Assembly (NCBI GenBank): GCA_040757295.1
Contig: JBFLXH010000069.1
Span: 1 to 11,991 of the forward strand
Direction of reading: 5' to 3'
Source: JAGXSE01 sp040757295
GTDB taxonomy: Bacteria > Bacillota > PH28-bin88
DNA length: 11,991 bases
Position numbers and translations under genes: made by a program. Each line of letters starts with the position of its first letter. Position 1 is the first letter of the stretch. This document shows, in pieces, positions 6,969 to 11,991 of the stretch. Under the pieces are notes generated by a model, which was given only the letters and a program-made list of their open reading frames with translations, made no database searches and was not told the origin of the DNA.

Positions 6969-7742
6969 CTAAAGTTCCTGCAGGAAACCGGTCAGGGGAG
7001 AGGAGGCTTCCGCATAATCCCGGGTGACACCAGGCCCAGCCAGGTAAGCCTGCCGGCCGGCCTTAACCGCTAAACCAAAGGCTTCCGCCATTAAAACCGG
7101 GTCCCCGGCAGTTGCGATGGCCGTATTGACCAACACCGCCCCTGCACCCATTTCCATGGCTTCCGCTGCTTCCGAGGGTTTACCGATACCGGCGTCAACA
7201 ATGATCGGGACTTCAATTTCCTCAATGAGGATCCTGATCAGTTCCTTGGTTTTTAAGCCCCGGTTAGTGCCAATAGGAGCCCCCAGGGGCATCACGGCAG
7301 CGGCCCCTGCATCCTGCAGCCTTTTGGCTGCCATCAGATCGGGACTCATATAGGGGAGCACCACAAACCCTTCTTTGGCCAAAACCTCGGTAGCTTTTAT
7401 TGTTTCGTAATTGTCGGGCAAGAGGTACTTGTTGTCGGTAATCACCTCAATTTTTACCCAGTTCCCGCAGCCAGCAGCCCGGGCAATGCGGGCAATCCGC
7501 ACTGCCTCTTCGCTGTTCCTAGCCCCCGAGGTATTGGGCAGCAAGATACATTCTTTAGGGATATAGTTCAGGACGTTTTCCTGGGGGGAGTCAAAATCTA
7601 CCCGGCGCAAGGCCATGGTAATCACCTGGCTGCCGGACCGTTTAATAGCTTCGGGGATGACCTCTTTCGAGGGGAACTTGCCGGTACCTAAAAACAACCG
7701 GCTGGTGATTTCCCGCCCGCCTAACACCAGCTTATCTTCCAC
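6969..7742 (-). CDS. thiG: Thiazole synthase ThiG
   Basis: ThiG condenses deoxyxylulose 5-phosphate, dehydroglycine and the sulfur from ThiS thiocarboxylate into the thiazole phosphate. The 257 residues match the usual ~255. The substrate-binding Schiff-base lysine is predicted at Lys97 in NWVKIEVI. Barrel and phosphate-binding motifs follow: VLPYMSPD, PLGAPIGTNRG, VDAGIGKPSEAAEAMEMGA and VLVNTAIA. The start is GTG at 7742, one base after the thiS stop. Its ribosome site AGGAGG is eight bases upstream and coincides with the Gly-Gly codons at the end of thiS, so ThiS and ThiG synthesis is likely coupled. ThiG and ThiS act as a complex, which suits this arrangement. Confidence 0.96.
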   Translation of the reverse strand: MEDKLVLGGREITSRLFLGTGKFPSKEVIPEAIKRSGSQVITMALRRVDFDSPQENVLNYIPKECILLPNTSGARNSEEAVRIARIARAAGCGNWVKIEVITDNKYLLPDNYETIKATEVLAKEGFVVLPYMSPDLMAAKRLQDAGAAAVMPLGAPIGTNRGLKTKELIRILIEEIEVPIIVDAGIGKPSEAAEAMEMGAGAVLVNTAIATAGDPVLMAEAFGLAVKAGRQAYLAGPGVTRDYAEASSPLTGFLQEL

Positions 7743-7743
7743 C

Positions 7744-7944
7744 TTAACCGCCTCCTACAAACCTAAGTACTTCCAGCCGGTCATTCTCCTTTAAGATAAT
7801 TCTTTCCACCTGGTCCCGCTCTACCACAAACTCGTTCAAGATAAAAATAAATTCGTTGGGCTCCAGCCCTTTTGATCCAATGTATTCAGCCAGAGACATG
7901 CCCTCCGGCAGGTTTTCTTCTTGCCGGTTCACAACTACCAGCAT
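7744..7944 (-). CDS. thiS: Sulfur carrier protein ThiS
   Basis: ThiS is a small ubiquitin-fold protein whose C-terminal glycine is adenylated and converted to a thiocarboxylate that delivers sulfur to ThiG. The 66-residue product MLVVVNRQEENLP...LEVLRFVGGG has the required C-terminal Gly-Gly, a normal length, and ILNEFVVERD matching the family's conserved N-x-x-x-V core. I chose the ATG at 7944, preceded by a purine-rich AGAGAGGGGG. The longer frame reaching back to 8055 overlaps thiC and adds residues without family resemblance. It lies 35 bases after thiC. The activating enzyme ThiF is not encoded in the window and must act from elsewhere. Confidence 0.92.
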   Translation of the reverse strand: MLVVVNRQEENLPEGMSLAEYIGSKGLEPNEFIFILNEFVVERDQVERIILKENDRLEVLRFVGGG

Positions 7945-7979
7945 GGGGTTCCCCCTCTCTAAATACGCACTAACCAGCA

Positions 7980-9275
7980 TTAACACCTGTGACTGGAAGT
8001 GCCCAGGTATTGGCTGACAATCTTCATGGCGCAAAAACTTCCGCACATGGTACATGCTTCTTCGGTATCCCGGTTTTTCGAGCTGCGGTACTTGAGAGAT
8101 TTTTCCGGGTCAATGGAAAGAGCGATCTGGGCTGACCAATCCAGGTTTTTCCTGGCTTCAGCCATTTTCCGGTCCCGCTCCCTGGCGCCTTTAACATTTT
8201 TCACTATGTCCGCAGCATGGGCAGCGATCTTGCTTGCCACCACCCCATCCTTAACATCCTGGAAATCGGGCAGTCCCAAATGCTCGGCCGGGGTAACATA
8301 ACAGAGGAAATCAGCGCCTGCGGCAGCGGCTATTGCTCCCCCGATGGCCGAGGTGATATGGTCATACCCGGGAGCAATGTCAGTCACCAGGGGTCCCAGC
8401 ACATAGAAAGGAGCCCCGTGGCAGAGCCGCTTTTGAATTAACACATTTGCCTCAATCTGGTCCATGGGCACATGGCCCGGCCCTTCCACCATCACCTGCA
8501 CTCCCTGCTCCCAAGCCCGCTGCACCAGCTCGCCCAGTACAATCAGTTCCTGGATCTGAGCCCGGTCGGTGGCATCGGCCAGGCAGCCCGGCCTGAGCCC
8601 GTCTCCCAAGCTTAAGGTTACATCATACTTCCTGGCGATCTCCAACAGGCGGTCATACTCGGTGTAGAGAGGATTATCCTTGTCGTGGTGCAGCATCCAG
8701 CCGGTCAGAAAAGAGCCGCCGCGGCTGACGATATCGGTCACCCGCCCCTCTTTGACCAGGCGGCTGATTGCCTCCCGGGTCAGGCCGCAGTGGACGGTAA
8801 TAAAATCTACCCCCTCCCGGGCATGCTGTTCAATTACCTGGAACAGGTCGTCCACTGTCATGGCCAGCATGCCGCCTTTTTGGGTCATCGCCTCCACAGT
8901 AGCCTGGTACATGGGCACAGTGCCGACCATCACCGGTGAATGTTCTAAAATCCTGCGCCGCGACAGGTTGATGTCACCGCCGGTACTCAGGTCCATCACC
9001 GCATCAGCCCCCGCTTTGACGACGATATCCAGTTTTAACAATTCTTTTTCGATATCAGGATACGCCTCGCTGGTGCCGATATTGGCGTTGACCTTGGTCG
9101 CCAGCCCTTTACCGATCCCCACAGCCTTCCGTTTCCTGCCGGGATTATAGGGGATCACCACTTCCCCAGCAGCGACACCTGCCAGCAGGACTTCCGCCCC
9201 GATACCTTCAGCTTCCGCCACCTCCCTCATCTCCGGGGTTATAATCCCTTTTCTTGCGTGTTCCAGTTGGGTCAT
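7980..9275 (-). CDS. thiC: Phosphomethylpyrimidine synthase ThiC (short form)
   Basis: ThiC is an unusual radical SAM enzyme that rearranges aminoimidazole ribotide into hydroxymethylpyrimidine phosphate. The 431 residues correspond to the short form of anaerobic bacteria and archaea, lacking the N-terminal extension of E. coli and B. subtilis proteins (about 590-630). Family motifs visible are TKVNANIGTS, VMDLSTGGDI, VGTVPMYQA, ITVHCG, SRGGSF, SLGDGLRPG, VEGPGHVPMDQI and LGPLVTDIAPGYDHITSAIG. The C-terminal cluster motif is CTMCGSFC (Cys408, Cys411, Cys415), so C-x2-C-x3-C rather than the classic C-x2-C-x4-C. The ATG at 9275 has AAAGGAGGT just upstream. It is the first gene of the thi operon, behind a TPP riboswitch and terminator. 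Confidence 0.97.
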   Translation of the reverse strand: MTQLEHARKGIITPEMREVAEAEGIGAEVLLAGVAAGEVVIPYNPGRKRKAVGIGKGLATKVNANIGTSEAYPDIEKELLKLDIVVKAGADAVMDLSTGGDINLSRRRILEHSPVMVGTVPMYQATVEAMTQKGGMLAMTVDDLFQVIEQHAREGVDFITVHCGLTREAISRLVKEGRVTDIVSRGGSFLTGWMLHHDKDNPLYTEYDRLLEIARKYDVTLSLGDGLRPGCLADATDRAQIQELIVLGELVQRAWEQGVQVMVEGPGHVPMDQIEANVLIQKRLCHGAPFYVLGPLVTDIAPGYDHITSAIGGAIAAAAGADFLCYVTPAEHLGLPDFQDVKDGVVASKIAAHAADIVKNVKGARERDRKMAEARKNLDWSAQIALSIDPEKSLKYRSSKNRDTEEACTMCGSFCAMKIVSQYLGTSSHRC

Positions 9276-9311
9276 CCTTTTACCTCCTTTTGGGGAAGCC
9301 GGAAAGACAGC

Positions 9312-9349
9312 AAAAAACCGCAGCTGGCGCCAGCGCCAGGACTGCGGTT
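9312..9349 (-). terminator. Intrinsic terminator in the thiC leader (riboswitch expression platform)
   Basis: On the - strand AACCGCAG (9349-9342) pairs with CTGCGGTT (9323-9316). An inner GGCGC/GCGCC stem-loop lies between them, and a run of T (9317-9312) follows. It lies between the TPP aptamer and the thiC ribosome site. The expected switch is premature termination when thiamin diphosphate is bound. The upstream TTTTTTAACC could take part in the alternative fold. Confidence 0.88.
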
Positions 9350-9362
9350 AAAAAACCTTCAA

Positions 9363-9449
9363 CACACTTCCCTCCGCTGGTATTACCCAGATCAGGTTCG
9401 AGGGTTGAAAAGCTATTGCTTTTCTCTCAGCCTCTTCGGCACCCCTAGT
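9363..9449 (-). ncRNA. TPP riboswitch (THI element) controlling thiCSGHE
   Basis: The - strand carries the conserved THI-box blocks in order: GGGGTGCC, GGCTGAGA, a variable hairpin GAAAAGC-AATA-GCTTTTC, AACCC, ACCTGATCTGG, TAATACCAGCG and AGGGAA. These form the two helical arms that bind the pyrimidine and diphosphate of TPP. It sits about 90 bases upstream of thiC and 14 bases upstream of the terminator hairpin, so it should lower expression of the whole operon when TPP is abundant. Confidence 0.97.
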
Positions 9450-9473
9450 TAAAAAATATTTATTATCTATTCC

Positions 9474-9502
9474 AGTATATCCTGTTCCATCCATGGGATC
9501 AA
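9474..9502 (-). promoter_or_regulatory. Sigma-A-like promoter of the thi operon
   Basis: On the - strand TTGATC (9502-9497) and TATACT (9479-9474) are separated by exactly 17 bases. Transcription would start around 9467, just upstream of the TPP aptamer, as expected for a riboswitch-led operon. Identified by consensus only. Confidence 0.65.
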
Positions 9503-9548
9503 CAGGTTTCATTGGAGGATCGGACCAAATTAAACCTGCCCAAAGGTC

Positions 9549-10778
9549 TTACGCAGAAACTCCTGGGCCTTCAGCTACTGCTGTTGGCTGCAGTTCACCC
9601 TCCGTAGCGGCAACAACCACTGCAGCCGAAGCATCACCCGTAACGTTGACCGCTGTCCGCATCATGTCCAGAATCCGGTCAATGCCGGCTACCAGGCCAA
9701 CTCCCTCGAGAGGCAGTCCGACAGAGGTCAAGACCATGGTCAGCATGATTAACCCTGCTCCGGGAACTCCGGCGGCGCCAATGGAAGCTAAGGTACCGGC
9801 CAGGACTACCTGGAGTTGCTGGGCCATGGTTAACTCAAGGCCATAAACTTGAGCCACAAACAAGGCACAAATGCCCTGGTACAGAGCGGTACCATCCATA
9901 TTAACCGTTGCTCCCAGGGGTAAGACAAAACTGCTGACACCCTTGGAAACTCCCAGGTTATCTTCTGTCGATTTAATGGTTACCGGCAGGGTGGCGGCAC
10001 TGCTGGTGGAGCTGAAAGCCAAGGCCGTTGCGGGAAAAATGCCTTTAAAGAACTTGACAGGGCTCATTTTGGCAAAAATAGATACCGATGCTGAGTAGAC
10101 AACCAGGGCATGCAGGAGACCTCCAATGTAGACCGCCAGGATCAGCTTAATGAGAGGCATGATAATATCAAGGCCATATCTGCCTACCACCGGCGCGATT
10201 AGGCCGAAAATACCATACGGCGCAAAGGCCATTACCATCCCGGTGATCTTGTACATCACTTCCGCCAAAGAATCAAAGAATTCCAGGGCCGGTTTGGCCT
10301 TTTGCCCAACCAGGGTAATTGCAACGCCCACAAAAAGTGCAAAAACTATAATCTGCAACATATTGCCCTCGACCATGGCGGCAAGGGGATTAGTGGGAAA
10401 GAGGTTCAGCATTGTGTCAACAAAGGCAGGTGCTTTTTTAGCCTCGAAGGCTGCTTTGCTCAGGTCCAGATTAAGACCCAGGCCCGGTTTAATTAAGTTG
10501 CCCAGGACCAACCCCAAGGTTACAGCGATAGCGGTAGTGACCAGGTAATAGGAGATGGTCTTCCCGCCAATCCGCCCCAGCTTGGTTACATCTCCCGTAC
10601 TGGCGGCCCCTACCACCAGGGAGGCAAAAACCAGCGGCACGATTACCATCCTGATTAAGCGCAGAAACAAATCGCCTAAGGGTTTAACAACCGCCACACT
10701 GGGACCGAAAATTACTCCTGCCGCAATACCTAAGACCAGTCCAAGGAGAATCTTGTTTAACAGGCTGATTTTTTTCAT
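9549..10778 (-). CDS. Dicarboxylate/acidic amino acid:cation symporter (DAACS family, GltP/DctA-like)
   Basis: This is a membrane carrier that takes up glutamate, aspartate or C4-dicarboxylates with Na+ or H+. The 409 residues match the family. The N-terminus MKKISLLNKILLGLVLGIAAG begins the first membrane helix (shown here as KILLGLVLGIAAG). The serine-rich re-entrant loop FSSTSSAATLP is at about residues 253-263, the NMDGT cation-site motif near 291, and the substrate-binding helix LDMMRTAVNVTGD at 370-382. In characterised homologues the Arg in this helix (here Arg374) contacts the side-chain carboxylate of the substrate, so an acidic substrate is more likely than serine or threonine. The ATG at 10778 has AAAAGGAGGG upstream. 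It follows the dehydratase gene by 105 bases with no clear terminator, so the two are probably co-transcribed. The exact substrate is unresolved. Confidence 0.93.
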   Translation of the reverse strand: MKKISLLNKILLGLVLGIAAGVIFGPSVAVVKPLGDLFLRLIRMVIVPLVFASLVVGAASTGDVTKLGRIGGKTISYYLVTTAIAVTLGLVLGNLIKPGLGLNLDLSKAAFEAKKAPAFVDTMLNLFPTNPLAAMVEGNMLQIIVFALFVGVAITLVGQKAKPALEFFDSLAEVMYKITGMVMAFAPYGIFGLIAPVVGRYGLDIIMPLIKLILAVYIGGLLHALVVYSASVSIFAKMSPVKFFKGIFPATALAFSSTSSAATLPVTIKSTEDNLGVSKGVSSFVLPLGATVNMDGTALYQGICALFVAQVYGLELTMAQQLQVVLAGTLASIGAAGVPGAGLIMLTMVLTSVGLPLEGVGLVAGIDRILDMMRTAVNVTGDASAAVVVAATEGELQPTAVAEGPGVSA

Positions 10779-10883
10779 TTTTTCCCTCCTTTTAGGCTGT
10801 TTTTGGCAACAACAGATAAAAAAGCCCCGTCACCACCTCCTAGCCCTTATTGCAATACCATTTCAGAAGAATTCCGTTACATA

Positions 10884-11843
10884 TTACTTATCCAGAGGGG
10901 AGATTATGTCTGCCAGAAACTTGAAGTCGGCGTTACCGCCGCTGATCACAACAGCCACATTTTTTCCGGTTAATCCGGTTTTTCCCGCCAGCAGGGCCGC
11001 AAAGGAAACAGCGCCGGAAGGCTCAGCCAAGACTTTGGTACGCTGCAGCAAAAGCCGTACCCCTTCTTTTATTTCCTCCTCGCTCACTAACACCAGGTCG
11101 TCCACCAACCGCTGGACTATGGCAAAATTCCTTTCTCCCGGCCTGGCAGCCCGCAAGCCATCGGCAATCGTCTCCACTCGCGGCAGTTCAACAGGTTTCC
11201 CATGTAGCCTGGAGTTATGCATGGAAGCGGCCCCAACCGGCTCTACACCGATCACTTTCACCTGGGGAGCCAATTCTTTGATCATGGCAATACCTGAAAG
11301 CAGTCCACCGCCTCCGATAGGCGCCACAATCGCCTCCACCTTAGGTAGCTGCTCCAGTATCTCCAACCCGACTGTCCCCTGACCGGCAATCAAACGGTAA
11401 TCATCAAAGGAATGTAGGTAAACCATCCCCCGTTCACTGGCGATTTCCTGTCCCTTTTGTTTTCTTTCCTCGGAAGTTGTTCCGTGAAAAACAATTTCCG
11501 CCCCGTAGCTGGCAGCTGCTTCTATTTTGGCCCGGACGGCATCCACCGGAACTACAATAACAGCAGGTACCCCAAGGGTAAGTGCGGCATAGGCGACGGC
11601 CTGCCCATGATTGCCGGAAGAAACCGTAACAATCCCGCGGGAGGCCTCTTCCCGGTCCATTGAAAGGAGAGCATTGAAGGCCCCCCGGGTTTTAAAAGAA
11701 CCGGTCTTCTGCCAGTTCTCTAGTTTCAGGTAGACCTGGTTCCCCGCCAATTTACCAAGGGAAGCTGATTTAATTAGAGGAGTAAAATGGACATGAGGTG
11801 ATATCCGCTCTTTTGCAGTTAATACCTCTGTTATGTTAAACAT
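10884..11843 (-). CDS. Threonine/serine dehydratase, short form without ACT domain (fold-type II PLP enzyme)
   Basis: This enzyme deaminates threonine to 2-oxobutyrate, and usually serine to pyruvate, using PLP. The 319 residues include the PLP lysine Lys51 in TGSFKTRGA, the SSGNHGQ motif (76-81), the tetraglycine phosphate-binding loop PIGGGGLLSG near 175, and the C-terminal SGGN. It ends soon after the catalytic domain and lacks the ACT-like regulatory domain of biosynthetic IlvA, resembling catabolic TdcB-type enzymes. Serine racemase and other dehydratase-like paralogues share these motifs and cannot be excluded. The ATG at 11843 has GGAGG ten bases upstream. Its transporter neighbour suggests use of amino acids as carbon or nitrogen source. 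Absence of isoleucine genes nearby argues against a biosynthetic role. Confidence 0.9.
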   Translation of the reverse strand: MFNITEVLTAKERISPHVHFTPLIKSASLGKLAGNQVYLKLENWQKTGSFKTRGAFNALLSMDREEASRGIVTVSSGNHGQAVAYAALTLGVPAVIVVPVDAVRAKIEAAASYGAEIVFHGTTSEERKQKGQEIASERGMVYLHSFDDYRLIAGQGTVGLEILEQLPKVEAIVAPIGGGGLLSGIAMIKELAPQVKVIGVEPVGAASMHNSRLHGKPVELPRVETIADGLRAARPGERNFAIVQRLVDDLVLVSEEEIKEGVRLLLQRTKVLAEPSGAVSFAALLAGKTGLTGKNVAVVISGGNADFKFLADIISPLDK

Positions 11844-11919
11844 GGGCGTTTTGCCTCCATAGTTGGCTCATTCTCAAACACGGTGATGTTTATCCGGTAA
11901 GTTCGCTTGTTTTTAGAAC

Positions 11920-11948
11920 ATTATAGGCGTTTATCAGCTCAATGCCAG
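11920..11948 (-). promoter_or_regulatory. Candidate sigma-A promoter of the dehydratase-transporter pair
   Basis: On the - strand CTGGCA (11948-11943) and a perfect TATAAT (11925-11920) are separated by 17 bases, giving a start about 70 bases upstream of the dehydratase ATG. The -35 matches only four of six consensus bases. No operator or riboswitch is recognisable in the leader. Confidence 0.55.
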
Positions 11949-11991
11949 CTCGTCCGCCTCCCCTACGATGCTTCATTTTAATTCTGCTATT

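Noticed and set aside
7945..8055. N-terminally extended ThiS starting inside thiC
   Set aside because: The extra residues overlap the thiC cluster motif on the same strand and do not resemble ThiS; the ATG at 7944 gives a normal 66-residue protein.
10797..10838. Possible 13-codon leader peptide (GTG start after AGGAGG, - strand) between the dehydratase and transporter genes
   Set aside because: The AGGAGG is too close to the GTG, there is no regulatory codon run, and no attenuator hairpin follows. It is more likely chance.
10555..11382. 275-codon + strand frame antisense to the transporter and dehydratase
   Set aside because: Both - strand genes have clear family motifs and ribosome sites; this frame is low-complexity Ser/Thr/Pro-rich and is explained as a shadow.

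Overview
The window looks like the chromosome of a spore-forming anaerobic Firmicute, probably a Peptococcaceae/Moorella-type clostridium. This is inferred from a tricistronic spore-germinant-receptor operon, strong AGGAGG Shine-Dalgarno sites, a short ThiC, the ThiG/ThiH (anaerobic) route to the thiazole, and moderate GC. No taxonomic search was possible.

Left part, + strand. Positions 1-231 are AT-rich with no supportable gene. Positions 232-657 hold the C-terminal fragment of an IS4-superfamily (IS1634-like) transposase. It overlaps the start region of a germinant receptor operon in the order A-C-B (623-4550): a GerA-type membrane protein, a GerC-type lipoprotein and a GerB-type spore permease. 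The order matches B. subtilis gerK. Together they would form one receptor in the spore inner membrane. The transposase fragment lies where the operon promoter would be expected.

Middle, 4525-5206. This convergent junction is the most unusual part. It holds a cluster of short palindromic repeats sharing a GGGGACGGTTCT core. One copy supplies the last codons and stop of gerB; another supplies the last codons and stop of thiE. A third copy is split by a 506-bp insertion (4649-5154). Joining its two halves rebuilds the intact repeat exactly, with no target duplication. Read on the - strand, the insertion begins GTATG and ends AC, has compact hairpins, and carries an internal AACCGTC complementary to the last seven bases of the upstream flank, as in EBS1-IBS1 pairing. 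I interpret it as a degenerate group II intron lacking its reverse transcriptase and a recognisable domain V.

Right part, - strand. A five-gene thiamin operon, thiC-thiS-thiG-thiH-thiE (9275 down to 5185), has short junctions in which ribosome sites overlap neighbouring coding or stop codons. It has a sigma-A-like promoter, a TPP riboswitch and an intrinsic terminator upstream of thiC. It makes the pyrimidine (ThiC) and the thiazole (ThiS, ThiG, ThiH) and joins them (ThiE). The ThiS-activating ThiF, ThiD and the thiamin-monophosphate kinase are not here.

Upstream of that, also on the - strand, are a dicarboxylate/acidic amino-acid:cation symporter (10778-9549) and a short ACT-less threonine/serine dehydratase (11843-10884). 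They are probably co-transcribed from a promoter near 11920-11948 and form an amino-acid or organic-acid utilisation pair.
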